Origin: Nematostella vectensis
Taxonomy: Eukaryota > Cnidaria > Anthozoa > Actiniaria > Edwardsiidae
DNA: 64,000 nucleotides
NCBI RefSeq assembly: GCF_932526225.1
Contig: NC_064041.1
Location: 12,947,951-13,011,950, forward strand
Direction of reading: 5' to 3'
Of this stretch, positions 52,654-64,000 are shown one piece after another; within the stretch, counting starts at the first letter, position 1, and the number at the start of each line of letters is the position of its first letter. The notes beneath the pieces are model-generated. The model was given only the letters and a program-made list of their open reading frames with translations, was not told where the DNA came from and ran no database searches. The translations under genes and the position numbers were made by a program.

Positions 52654-55600
52654 GAAAGGTGAAATCACGTGACTTTTTGACTGGCGAACTCACCCCAAAA
52701 TAAACACAAAAATGACTGCGGCCGTCATGACTAATAGCGATGAAAAATCTTTCAATAAAACTTAGCCCTGAAATATACCTTTCTGGGTGATTCGTAAGCT
52801 TCGAGTTATGCCTTTTTGTTAGGGTTATTTTGCCGCCAAAATCTGAGGCGCGCGCAAGCTGGCCACCCAAAATGTCACGTGAGTGCAAGGGCATGACGGT
52901 AAAACATGACTTAACTCTTCAAATAAGCTCATTTCACATCTTATAATTTGAAAATTTCGTTAAGTACTTAGTGAGTAATAACAAACAAACATCAAATGCG
53001 ACTTTTTTTAAATTGATCCGACTTTTTGTAAAGTGTCATTGAAATTTGAGCTTTTTGTCCCTGAGCTCATACATAGAGCAAGGATGATCAAGTAAAAAAT
53101 ATCTTAAAAAAGCAAAAATCTGGGTATGTGCATTTCGGCCTCACGTTATTTGTGTTCCAAAAAGCAGTCGGGAATACAAGGAACCCATGGCCATTGTAAG
53201 AAATTGTGTCTTCCTTCTCTCGAATTGCAAATTTTCCAGGTTTTTCCGTCATGTACTTTCACTCTTAAGGACGGAATATTAGAAATGGGATAGGGTAAAA
53301 AACAAAAAATCCATACACGGTAAACAATCTGTAAAGAAAAAAAAAGAAAAATAATAATAATAATGCATGCAGCCCAACCAGGGAGAGAAAATATAATCAA
53401 CAATGTACATGATTCAGACCAGAGAAAAATCATGTAGGACGAAAACCTCCCCAAACTTCATCACTATTTAAATTGTCCTTCCCCAAGCTGCAGTGATTCA
53501 CCCTACAGCCCCTCACACAAAGTTCAGTACTCTTTGCTTACTGATTTCATTGTCTTGTTTTTAGAATTTACGTATGTGTCCTCCTGTTCCTCTATTCTTT
53601 GGTCGAGCCCGGTGAGTTCCTATTTTGATATGCGTGCTACATGCACTGAAACTCGGATAACTCTAACTCGCATATTTCGAACTCGGTTAACTCGAACTCG
53701 GTTAACTCGAACTCGGATAATTGAACTAGGATAATTGAACTTGGATAACTAGACCTGGGATAACTCAAATTCGGATAACTCGAGCTCAGATAAATTGAAA
53801 TCAGATAACTCGAACTCAGATAAATTAAACTCAAATATCTCGAACTCAGATAACTCGAACTCAGATAACTCGAACTCGGATAACTCGAACTCGTATAACT
53901 TGAACTCGGATAACTTGAACTCAGATAAATTGAAATCAGATAACTCAAATTCAGATAACTCGAATTCGGATAACTCGAACTCAGATAAATTGAACTCAGA
54001 TAATTCGAACTCGGATAACTCGAACTCAGATAACTCGAACTCAGATAACTAGAACAACTCGAACTTGGATAACTCGACCTCGGATAACTCAAATTCGGAT
54101 AACTCGAGCTCAGATAAATTGAAATCAGATAACTCGAACTCAGATAAATTAAACTCAAATATCTCGAACTCAGATAACTCGGACTCAGATAACTCGAACT
54201 CGGATAACTCGAACTCGGATAACTTGAACTCGGATAACTTGAACTCAGATAAATTGAAATCAGATAACTCGAATTCAGATAACTCGAATTCGGATAACTC
54301 GAATTCGGATAACTCGAAATCAGATAACTCGAACTCAGAAAAATTGAACTCGAATAACTCGGACTCGAATAACTCGAACTCAGATAACTCGAACTCGGAT
54401 AACTCGAATTCGGATAACTCGAACTCAGATAAATTGAAATTAGTTAACTCGAACTCGGATAACTCAAACTCAGATAAATTGAAATTAGTTAACTCGAACT
54501 CAGATAACTCGAACTCGGATAACTCGAACTCGGATAACTCGAACTCGGATAACTCGAACTCGGATAACTCGAATTCGGATAACTCGAACTCAAATAAATT
54601 GAAATGAGTTAACTTGAACTCAGATAACTCGAACTCAGATAAATTGAACTCAGATAACTCGAACTCAGATAACTCGAATTCGGATAACTCGAACTCAGAT
54701 AAATTAAAATCAGATAACTCGAACTCAGATAAACTGAACCCGGATAACTCGAACTCTGATAACTCGAACTCAGATAACTCAAACTCGGATAACTCGAACT
54801 CTGATAACTCGAACTCAGATAAATTGATATCGGATAACTCAAACTCGGATAATTCGAACTCGGATAACCTGAACTCTGATAACTCGAATTCGGATAACTC
54901 AAACTCAGATAAATTGAAATTAGTTAACTCGAACTCAGATAAATTGAACTCAGATAATTCGAACTCGGATAACTCTAACTCAGATAACTCGAATTCGGAT
55001 AACTCGAACTCAGATAAATTGAATTCGGATAACTCGAACTCGGATAACTCGAATCCCTTAAAACCAATGGTATTGATAGAGTAGTACAGCGCTTGGTAAC
55101 GCTGTGATCTTATCTTTGGCTAGAAATGACTTCATCCTTCACTCGTCAAGAGGGAGCTTCGATATCAAGGCGGACGAGTTGCTCGTAGGAAACGTTTACG
55201 AAATCCAAAGGGACCCCAATGTCTTTGTGAACCCTGAAGTGTTCATGCCATCACGATTCGAGGACGGCGTGCAGGTGGGTTAGTAAAGGAAGAAGCAGAG
55301 AGGGGGGAGAAGGATGGAGAGAGGAAGAAGTAAGTGGGAGAAGTAAGGGGGAGTGACAAGTAGGGCGGAGGGTTTTGAGAGGAAAAAAAAGAAGGGGAAG
55401 GAGGCCTGATAAGGGGCGATAAAGAAAGAAGAAGAAAAAAAGGCAATACGGATTTGCAAAGGGTGGTTAGAAAGGGATGACAATGGAAATAAGTGTATGT
55501 AGTGTTAAGATGGATATTGAGTTCAGAAGAAAATAGTTTATATAGAAGGTCTATTGACAGCATTTCATTTTTTAGAGGAATAAATTGCTGGAGTACATGC

Positions 55601-57264
55601 TGCCTGGGAATGGTCCCATAAAGGAATCACCAACAGCAAGCAACCACCAGTGTCCAGGCCTTGTAAGTCACTTGCCAAACAGGCCGTCTTGTTTTACTTT
55701 TTAATCAATCAGTAAGAGCGGATTACACGTGGTACCCAGTGTATTATTGTACATGGTGGTCAGTGTATTATTGCACATGGTGGTCAGTGTGTGGTTGCAC
55801 ATGGTGGTCAGTGTGACATGGTGGCCAGTGTATGATTGCGAATGGTGGTCAGTGTGTGGTTTTACATGTTGGTCAGTGTGTGATTACACATGGTGGTCAG
55901 TATGTGTTTGTACATGATGGTCAGTGTGTGGTTGTACATGTTGGTCAGTGTGTGATTGCACATGTTGGTCAGTGTGTGATTGCACATGTTGGTCAGTGTG
56001 TGATTGCACATGTTGGTCAGTGTGTGATTGCACATGGTGGTCAGTGTATGATTGCACATGGTGGTCAGTGTGTGATTGTACATGATGGTCAGTGTGTGAT
56101 TGCACATGGTGGTCAGTGTATGATTGCACATGTTGGTCAGTGTATGATTGCACATGGTGGTCAGTGTATGATTGCACATGGCGGTCAGTGTGTGGTTGCA
56201 CATGGTGGTCAGTGTATGATTGCACATGGTGGTCAGTGTGTGGTTGCACATAGTGGCCAGTGTATGATTGCACATGGTGGTCAGTGTTTGATTGTACATG
56301 GTGGTCAGTGTGTGGTTGTACATGGTGGTCAGTGTATGATGGCAGTATTTCACATGACTGCTTTTTCACTCATATCTTCTAGGATATCACCTTCACTGTC
56401 TTAAAGACAGCACTTATGTATGTCGTGACCTGTTGTGACTTCTCGCTAACACGGATTCCAATCTGGACGGGTAAAAAGTAAGGTCTAACAGCCTGGACAT
56501 TTTTGTAATCTTAATCATTATCTAAACTAAACAAAAGTTTGTTATTGCTACAATTAAGAAAGCTGTTTAATATTTCTTGCTAGGTTACGACGAATAGGAA
56601 GCCCGGATAATATTGTACAGCTGCTAAGTTTTAAATATTCACCGGTAAGTTTTAAATATTCACCGGTGTGCTCATAAATTTCACCTTCGAAGTTGAATTT
56701 CGTTTGACTGTGTGAAAGTGTTAAGTAACTAGAAACGGATATAATCATTTTGTCAGTACTGGCGACTGCAAGCAAAAAACAAATAATACAGCCACTTTAG
56801 CCCCCTATTTGGAAAAGAAGGCATTTTATAATAAAACAATGGGTCAGGTTTTTCCATTCGTTTATTATATCTACATTTCTTTTCCACTTTTTCCCTAGCC
56901 CTATATTTCCCCCAACCCCTATTTTCTGTTTGAGGTAATTTTGCGGCTGGAGATATTTCGTGTTAGATGTCAAGAGTCGCTCACGAAAAAAGTTTAAATT
57001 TCTTCTGAACTCATAGTGACTGCAAAAATCAAATCTTAACGAAAATAGTCTTTGTTGCTCCTTCAGCCTCTAAAAATGGAGGGTGGGTTTTTAGGAAGTC
57101 TTCAAGGGTTTATTTTCTTTAGTGGCTAAAATGTTTTTAATATATATTGTTTTTGTTTTTAATTTTAGAGGCGTCCGTTAGTGCATAGGAATAGTTTACA
57201 AATCGATGATCTAGAAGAGAAGCATAACTATCTAGAAAATTCCAGCACATTCCAGAAACATTAA
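48035..57264 (+). CDS. CYP443-like: CYP74-clan cytochrome P450, second tandem copy (12 exons)
   Basis: Exons: 48035-48145, 50131-50259, 51066-51270, 51679-51820, 51954-52109, 52313-52490, 53565-53611, 55124-55274, 55576-55662, 56383-56477, 56584-56644, 57169-57264, giving 485 aa. Intron positions and phases match the first copy except for one extra intron (51821-51953). Several exon lengths are identical (178, 47 and 95 bp). The I-helix is the canonical CYP74 FNAYGGV (249-255), ExxR is E307-N-L-R310, and the heme ligand is C399 in HQCPGL. No O2-activating Thr is expected or seen. The likely substrates are lipoxygenase-derived fatty-acid hydroperoxides in oxylipin synthesis; the exact reaction type cannot be read from the sequence. 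Confidence 0.88.
51199..51600 (+). repeat. Tandem duplication of an exon 3 end with its splice donor
   Basis: The last ~72 bp of exon 3 plus ~37 bp of intron recur downstream with periods of ~109 and ~100 bp. Diverged donor copies (GTACGTA) lie at 51371, 51480 and 51546 in addition to the true donor at 51271. Confidence 0.85.
52557..52655 (+). repeat. (TTA)n microsatellite, P450-2 intron 6
   Basis: About 33 uninterrupted TTA units. Confidence 0.98.
53640..55080 (+). repeat. 15-bp minisatellite, P450-2 intron 7, ~95 copies
   Basis: Unit GATAACTCGAACTCG with frequent a/g variants and some 12-bp forms (gataaattgaa). A ~300-bp segment (53795-54055) is repeated at ~54110, showing higher-order duplication. 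Repetitive NSDNS-type and SSYLS-type ORFs on the two strands are by-products. Confidence 0.96.
55735..56345 (+). repeat. 24-bp minisatellite, P450-2 intron 9, ~25 copies
   Basis: Unit 'ggtcagtgtgtgattgcaca' plus tggt with variants. The unit is a multiple of three, so frames stay open and give a GQCVIAHG repeat peptide that is not a gene. Confidence 0.95.
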
Positions 57265-58715
57265 GTGGATGAACAATGGGGGGACTATGCAAGGACAGAA
57301 GTCACAGTATATACTCAATGTTTGAAGGAAGCGTCACGATATCGCACAAATCACATACCACAACTTGTCATGTTCACGACATAAAAGAATCACATAACAA
57401 TATGGTGTCATCACATTACGCCGGGCTGTGAATAGTCACAACATACCTTGTCGCGTCACTACGTCGTAGTCACGCCAATTCTTGTCACGATCAAGTAAAA
57501 ATACGTCACGTAACGATGTTGTTCGAGTTACACTTAGCCTCGCGCTACTCCACAGTCACATTACGGTCACGACATGAAACCATAACGTAACTATACAGTA
57601 CGTTCACGCTCTTCGCGTCACGACTTCATACGTGATGTAACGATATGGTTCGGTCACTCCCACCACAACCTTGTCACGACACAACACGTAACGGTGCCAT
57701 CACACTATGCCACAGAAACATCAACTTTTGCCACGTTAACGACACGACACGTAACGATGCCATCACACTATGCCACATACACACACCTTGTCACGTTCAC
57801 GACATAAAACGATTGCGAAAATACATTGTATAGTCACACTACGCCAAAGTCACACAACAACAGTGTTACGTCACGACACTAAACGTTAACGACACATCAC
57901 GTGACGAGATGCTTACACTACGCCACAGTTACATGACGCAACGATGGTACGGCGTCCACGCCTCGCAACGCCAAAATCCCAACAGCATGAAAATAGCTAC
58001 AGCAGAATAAGGCAAGCAATACAACAATATGAGATCATAGCCCGACATATGGTACAAAGCAAGAAACCGAGATAACAAATGTGATCTCCAGTTATATAGA
58101 ATAATGTAAATATATGTAATATGAATAAGTGAATATAAAATATATTAGTTCTAGAAATGTGAACAGGCATAGAGAAAATGAGCAATGAAATATACATATT
58201 CCTTATATTTCTTTGGAAGTCAATGTTATCCAGTCACTTGTAAAGATGAAGCAAAGATATTCGCATACTACTCGTCACTTGTATTGAAATACACACGTCT
58301 TACAAATGTATACTAGGTGTTGTACGCAGTGCTCGTCATGTACACACTTAACGATGTGCGCAGTATTCGTACACTTCATACACTAGAGGATTTGCGTTAT
58401 TTAAAAAGGCTCCCTAATGCCGCGTTTTCCAAAGCGTGGTAGCTATATGATTATAATTGCAAAATCGAGCTCGGGGGTGGGAGGGGTTTTCTCTTTTATA
58501 GCGGAACCTCTTGTTTAAGGAACAGGCGCGTACCTAGGGTGGTGCTGGGGAGGGGGGGGGGGGTTGAATAGGGGAACGCAGGGTGCCAAATGACTGCCGA
58601 GTCACTTTAAAGGACCCTTCCCGCAATGCACTGTTGTTTCTCTCTTTCAACAACCAGAGTTTATGTTTTTGTAATACCGCTGACATCGAAAGTGACGCAT
58701 CGTAGTTAGGCTTAG
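57265..58715. other. 3' flank of P450-2 with diffuse CACGAC-rich repeats
   Basis: Between ~57300 and 57960 units resembling 'cacgacacgtaacgatgcca' and 'tcacactatgccaca' recur irregularly; the clearest pair is at ~57665 and ~57735. The rest is AT-rich with no gene. Confidence 0.5.
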
Positions 58716-58856
58716 TTCTCCCCATCCCCGGGGACCCAGGGCGTCTCGGAGATCGGGGACAAAGGTAGCGCGCGAGAAAGAAAGAGCACCTTTCTCGCGC
58801 GCTCCCTGTGTGCCCGAACTCCGCGACGCCCGTGGTCCCCGAGGATGAGTTCTCCC
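58716..58856. repeat. Foldback hairpin, ~65-bp arms
   Basis: GC-rich arms (58716-58780 and 58790-58856) pair almost throughout around a ~9-base loop; the innermost stem is gcgcgcgagaaag / ctttctcgcgcgc. Likely a foldback/MITE-type element; no sign of a precursor miRNA beyond the stem itself. Confidence 0.65.
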
Positions 58857-59618
58857 CGCTCGGTCATTCGTTGCATATTCGTTTGGTGAAACAAGGTGTA
58901 GACAGCATAAGGCAAGGCCATTTTCGAGGTTCAGTTGGACTGATATTTTATTGTAAAGGACAATAAAATTACACATAATATTAAAATACTTTAATAATTT
59001 GACTTTTATATGAATTATATCTTAATTTTAGAAATATAATAATTTGATTTTATAATTGTCGTCAATTGCGCTTCTTCCAGAAGAAACGTTCTATACATGC
59101 AAATCCGTTGCACTTGTTAATTCTGAGCCATAGAATAGACCACATACCGAAAATAAACGTTTAAGGGCAGAGCATCAGATAGACGCACCCTCCATCCAAG
59201 GCGTAAGATATTAAATAAGCGGCTTCTTCAAATAAGCCCCCCCCCCAAACCCTCACCCTTACACACAAAATGGGCAAATGATCGAACACAAGGCTTTTTA
59301 CCAACCACAAGTTACTGTTACAATTTTTTTATAATCAAAAACCGAAAGACGCGTACCAAATTATTTATTGGAATTTCTCTTGGTTAAGTTTTTACTGATA
59401 GATAATCTAGCTTGAATTTCTATTAGTCTTATGCTTGGAAAGAAAGATAAAGATATAACAGTTTGGTTGTCATATGAACCTGAAGTCTGTTTGAATTTGT
59501 AATAGGCACCCCGCTTCGAGTTAACCCCTCCTTTAGGACGTAAAATTAAATAAGCCCCACCCCCGAAAACTTGCCGCTAAAACGAGCATTTTCTTGATTA
59601 CGGAAACTGCAACTCCCA

Positions 59619-59745
59619 GGGCCCGGTTCCTCGAAAGCAGGTTAGCACTTATCCACGGATAAATATGGTTATCAAGACATTTGATTGGATAACAACCTTA
59701 TTTATCTCTGGGTTGGCGTTAACCTGCTTTCCAGGAACCCGACCC
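59619..59745. mobile_element. Short MITE (~127 bp)
   Basis: Terminal inverted repeats of ~26 bp: left gggcccggttcctcgaaagc(aggtta), right inverted with three mismatches. The internal part includes ttatccacggataa, itself near-palindromic. Confidence 0.65.
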
Positions 59746-60024
59746 AGGAGTTCTTACCCGAGTTTCTGATTGGGTTTCCTGTGGTGGTCGGGTTGGCTCT
59801 CCCCAGCACCTCACGGCCAGCCATAGGAATCCACAAGAAAAACGCAAAAGTAAAGCACAGCTTCGCACCATCCAATCACAGGACTCCGATAAAACTCTGC
59901 TCCTTCGTTATTTGCATGTGACTTATCCTACAATCCAACTTGATCAACTTCCTTTTTTTTTCTTTGCCACATGAAGCTGTATCCACGACGACGTACGGTG
60001 CGCCTCGCATTGCAGTGAACTGTC

Positions 60025-63000
60025 CTATAACCCATCCTTCTTGATAACTTTTCTCCGGCCGTTTCTCTCGATACACCTCGTTACTATATCCATAACAATC
60101 GACAGTCGCCGCGTCACCGCCTTGAAGTGAGGCTCGGTTAGAACTGGGGCTAGCGCATCTGAGCTTGTCGCCTCTTTGAGGAGTTCGCCTACAGGTTTTA
60201 CTTTGTTGTTAGCGATTTCTTTCAGGCGCTTGTATGTTGAATCTCGAAGCCTAAAGAAAAACGTACTGTTAGAAAAACAGTATTCAAAGGTGGTAGAAAA
60301 TGCCAAGAAAGAGGACATACAGTATACACCTATTCCAAATGAGGTTGCCCTTGAGAATCCATGTGTCGTAACCCGCGGTGGTTCATGGGTAGCGTATAAA
60401 TGGTAAGTGACTGATCGCAAAGGACACTGGTTTTAAGGCATGCGATACTCGAAAACCAACAGTGTTTCAGGCGTTTTCGGACGTGATTTTTTTTTTTGCT
60501 GGGACGTGAAAATTTTCACGCGTTGCAATTTTTTGCGTTTTTGCTACGATTTGCAATATTCTGCGAACTTTTGTCAACAATTTCCAAATTCTAAACCGCT
60601 TCCTGCCTAAATTCAAACAGAATAACATTTAGGAATTTTGATTGTACATCACCTTAGAGAGGTAGCGCAATTGGAAATAATTTCACTACTGGCCAATGAA
60701 AACGCTTCAAGTCAGAAGGCGATTTAGCTATTGGAAATCATAGGCGAGAATTTGCAAAATTTTTAACAGCTTACTTTTGTAATCTGCAATGCAATTACAG
60801 CGCGAAAGTACGAAAATAAAATATACCGCAGCAAATTACACGTGTACAGTATGGGCAGAGCGACAGATGATTAATCACAATAAATGACGATGTCGATAGA
60901 GTGAGAGCCGTTCTAAAGTAATAGACCAAGATTATATCTACATTGCTAGGCACCTACGGTAACCATGGCAACATGCGCCCGCATGTTGCAATTACTTACT
61001 GACAACACTGATAAAGGGGTGCTGCAATCGATAACTCGTCGTGATCAGGATTTCCGAAGCTGAAAAAAAAACACGAATGAAGTATGAGAGAGGCTAATTC
61101 AATTTTATTCTTAGCGGGAGGTGTCGGATTCTGCATTCTGATTGGTTCTAATAGCGTGCTCGGGCAGTATTTTCCTTATTTTTGCGTGCAAAAAATAACA
61201 ATTTGGATCAAGAATTTCAGTGTTACTGTATCAACAAAGTTCACTTTCTAGACATGAAATATTGCACTTGAGTGAATGAACGAAGTTAACTATTGAATGG
61301 CATACTGTATGAACCATCCTTCACTCATCGATTATTTCGTACTTAATCATTATAAGACTGACACAGACCCCTGCACAAACTTATTGGTCACTAACCTCTT
61401 CGCGTTGTCAAGGTGAACAAGCATGCCTTCGTCATCTCCTTTCTTAAATGTCTCGTAGTGGTGTCTGTCTGCATTACCTAATAAGGGCATAATCAGTTAA
61501 TGAGAACATGATAATCACACTATCACCCCACATGATTTGAAGGTCCGTCCTGATGAAGGAAAATTGGGTACCACTGCAAGCTAGGACGAAAATGGGCCGT
61601 TTTAGAGGTAAACGAACCCCCCCCTCAAAATCCTGGCTATGAGCCTGTAACCTACCTATAAGAAAGTCAAAGACGGCAGTGTCAATAATGTCCAGTAGGC
61701 GTGGCCCCTGGTCATAGGGTGACTGCTGTATGACCTTTTTACAATGGTTGTTATCGAGCTCCCACCTGGCAAAGATTAAAGAAAACATAAACCCAGGGTT
61801 AACAATATAGTAAAATAATCTTTAAACAAAAAGGTGTTTTAATAGGAATCAAATTGGCCTCTCACCTCTGTCCCCAGGTGAGGCATGTGAAGTATGTTTC
61901 TGTTTTCAGAAACTTGTTTATTGGCTTAATATAAATCAAGGGTAGTAGGTATTGTAGAATGATAACTAAAGGGTGGAAGTTATTTTATTTTATTAGTTAA
62001 AATAAAGCATAAATCAACATATATATTTTTTTTAAATAAGTAGCTGGCACTCAGTGGAAAATACATAGCTGGTGGTTCCACTGGCTGCCGGGGCCTAATA
62101 AAACTCCTGTATATAAGCTTGTGTTCCTCAATTTCAAATAGGCATTCTTAATACTTAATATACTTAATATAATTCTTAATATATCATAATATGCTTAAGA
62201 ATTGACTATAAAATTCACAATCGCTGACTTACGATGCCTTTCTATTGTTGTACGTCCTTTGCCAAGGGTGTCTCCACTTTCTCAGAGCCCACCCTTGAGG
62301 TAGCCATATTGTCATAGACCCCTCCATGGATGTCTTGTTAGCACAGGCAGCCTCCTCTTTGTTGCAGTAGTAACAAACACCATAGAAACAAGTGTTACCA
62401 CCTAGAGGTCAGGAGCATCGAAAAGATGGTGCTTAGAAACTTAAAAAAGTAACAGGTAAAGCTGCGTAACTTGAGATACTGTACTTACATGGAGGGTCAG
62501 AAAGAGCCTAAAAATTGATTCCCAAAAACCACCAAGAACAAAAACTTTACCCCAATCTCCCCCCAAACTTTTTTAGGTGTATCTGACTTTAAGTCAGTTA
62601 AGCTAAGGCTTAATCTCTAGAAAAATTCAGGAATAATCTTATCATTCAGCAATATTTGAGAGTGGCTGGCTTAAAGCTGAAAACGGCCAAGGAATGTCCC
62701 TGATCTCAACCTCAAACCATTTCAACACTTTTCTTGAGTTTCAAGCTCATGACGGTGAGATTACACATGAGAAATGCATATTATTCTTTTATTTAAGGTT
62801 TATACAGAAGAGTACTAATAATTATGATACCACTTTGGACCTCTTACATGTTTGTATGCTTGTATGAGGGGATTTTGATTAAGGGTTATGCAGGGATATC
62901 CTAACCTACTGATAAATGCATTCTCTGTATAAGCACTGTTGGGGATGGAGAGAGGTTAACAGTCCCATTACCACCAGTACATAATCTAATAAAAGTAGTT

Positions 63001-64000
63001 ACCTTTTTTAAAGAATGTACGCAACAGATTCCTCTCGGCAATAGGTTTAATTTCATCCTGTAGATCCACCACTCTACCTGCTACTGGGGGAGCTCTGTTG
63101 AAGCCAAGGACCCTAAGAATAAACAACAAAAGTTGAGAAATTGGCTCCAAAAGGAAACAAAAAAAGTACCAAAGAATTATGTCCTGGGGAGCCTTGGAGG
63201 CACAGTTGGCAGAGTGTCGATAGTGAAGGTATTTTTTTCTGTTTTCTCTTTCTCAACAAAAGCCAACAATTTCTATTTAAGTGGTGTTCTGCGGTGTGAC
63301 ATGGGTCGTACGTCAGTTGCCTGAGCTGCCTTCTATGCTCTTGTTATTCTGTATATCAGGGGGGGGGGGTGAATAGGGGTATGTAAATCCGCCGATCCGC
63401 AACATTTCCGGGGCAAATCCGTGGATCCGCAGATATTTTTAGATCCGCATGGTTTGACAGATAAACAATAGCATTGATTGAAATTCATTTAAAATCCGAA
63501 ATTGGACCGTCAAAGCAGTCAAAATCCGAAATCCGTGCCCAAATTGTCAACAGATCCGTGATCCGCCGTATCTCCAAAATCCGCCAATCCCCTAAAATAA
63601 TCATCTATAGATCCATAATCCGTAAACATTTCGGGGCCGAATCCTTGGATCTGCGAACCTATTCACCCCCCCCCCATCAGCTGGGAGGGTGATTAGCTGG
63701 GTTTTGAATGACCATACACCTCCAGCAACACATCTGCTTGAACATCCACAAGAAACATAAGCAGATCTAGAGGTGGGCCGAGCTGGCAGTGCCCTGAAAC
63801 ATATTCTCAGAAATTTGGCTAAGAAAAATAAAGGAATATGAAAACCAGTGGAAAACAATGAAACACATCCCTCTTTCTAAAATTCTTGTTTCGCCCCAAA
63901 CTTCTCCCAAAACTCCAGGATCTGGAAAGAAGCACAAGCACGCTTACCTATCAAGATGAAATGCTGCTATCTCCCCATTATGTCTGTCATAACCATCATA
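60025..64000 (-). CDS. FAM20B: FAM20B-like glycosaminoglycan xylosylkinase, 3' seven exons (partial)
   Basis: Exons on the minus strand: 64000-63948 (5' cut by the window edge), 63112-63003, 62401-62233, 61765-61656, 61477-61396, 61059-61000, 60250-60025. Phases agree throughout and give 269 aa. Motifs in order: [18 protein letters not shown]; '[17 protein letters not shown]'; the Cys cluster [18 protein letters not shown]; '[20 protein letters not shown]'; GNADRHHYE (catalytic loop); VHLDNAK (metal-binding Asp); [19 protein letters not shown]20B is a Golgi-lumenal kinase that phosphorylates xylose in the proteoglycan linker tetrasaccharide. 'GNADRHHYE', 'EIKP' and 'CYYC' favour FAM20B over FAM20C. 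The disulfide-forming Cys are kept. The ORF seen antisense at 60176-60406 is a shadow. Confidence 0.92.
63340..63680. other. Repeat-like intron sequence of the FAM20B gene
   Basis: Degenerate units around 'gatccgc' and 'aaatccg' recur ~15 times between poly-G and poly-C runs (63360 and 63666), whose flanks 'gggtgaatagg' and 'cctattcaccc' are inverted. A small inverted-repeat element inside the first visible intron is likely. Confidence 0.5.

Noticed and set aside
53637-55084. NSDNS-type and SSYLS-type repetitive ORFs on both strands
   Set aside because: By-products of the 15-bp minisatellite inside P450-2 intron 7.
55832-56404. 190-aa GQCVIAHG repeat ORF and antisense counterparts
   Set aside because: 24-bp satellite, a multiple of three, so frames remain open without selection; the end overlaps P450-2 exon 10 in another frame.
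60176-60406. Plus-strand 76-aa ORF ending in a [15 protein letters not shown]-like tail, echoed near 39590-39637
   Set aside because: It is antisense to the last FAM20B exon. The shared 'ccatgtgtcgtaacccncgg' string near 39592 and 60359 is a short dispersed repeat, not evidence for a gene.

Overview
This is a stretch of animal nuclear DNA. It has AT-rich, intron-rich genes with GT-AG introns, single-copy metazoan genes, many transposons, and minisatellites inside introns. The pair of CYP74-clan P450 genes, which are rare among animals, and a virus-like element whose protein set I associate with cnidarian genomes suggest an anthozoan cnidarian, probably a sea anemone. That assignment is inference.

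Layout of host genes. A 5' exon of a whirlin-like PDZ scaffold gene is at 47-700 (-). A RING-H2 E3 ligase is at 7169-8116 (-), head to head with a seven-exon HENMT1 (HEN1) small-RNA methyltransferase at 8359-16647 (+). A four-exon ZDHHC12-type palmitoyltransferase is at 29978-32360 (+). Two tandem paralogous CYP74-clan P450 genes are at 37555-46765 and 48035-57264 (+), with 11 and 12 exons and almost identical structure. The 3' seven exons of a FAM20B-like glycosaminoglycan xylosylkinase are at 60025-64000 (-).

Mobile DNA. A decayed Ty3/gypsy pol sits between inverted arms (1.3-6.2 kb). A dimeric SINE-like retroposon with a 10-bp target duplication is at 6.2-6.9 kb. A KRBA2/Ginger-like integrase inside a TIR-bounded element occupies a HENMT1 intron (11.7-14.5 kb). 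The main object is a nested stack at 18.8-28.3 kb: a non-LTR reverse transcriptase on the minus strand is interrupted by a 747-bp solo LTR (4-bp duplication) and by a 7.84-kb GC-rich, Polinton-like or virus-like element (20196-28039). The latter has 511-bp inverted repeats, a 5-6-bp target duplication and about eight tightly packed ORFs in divergent modules. It appears to be an internal-deletion derivative: a probable protein-primed PolB fragment and a conserved putative structural protein are both truncated at a common junction near 22.9 kb.

Repeats. The P450 introns carry an unusual load of tandem arrays: 25-bp units twice, 15-bp and 24-bp units, and trinucleotide runs. Most long ORFs in those regions are repeat artefacts. 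The intergenic stretches at 32.4-37.5, 46.8-48.0 and 57.3-60.0 kb hold only repeats, MITE-like elements and possible regulatory motifs.
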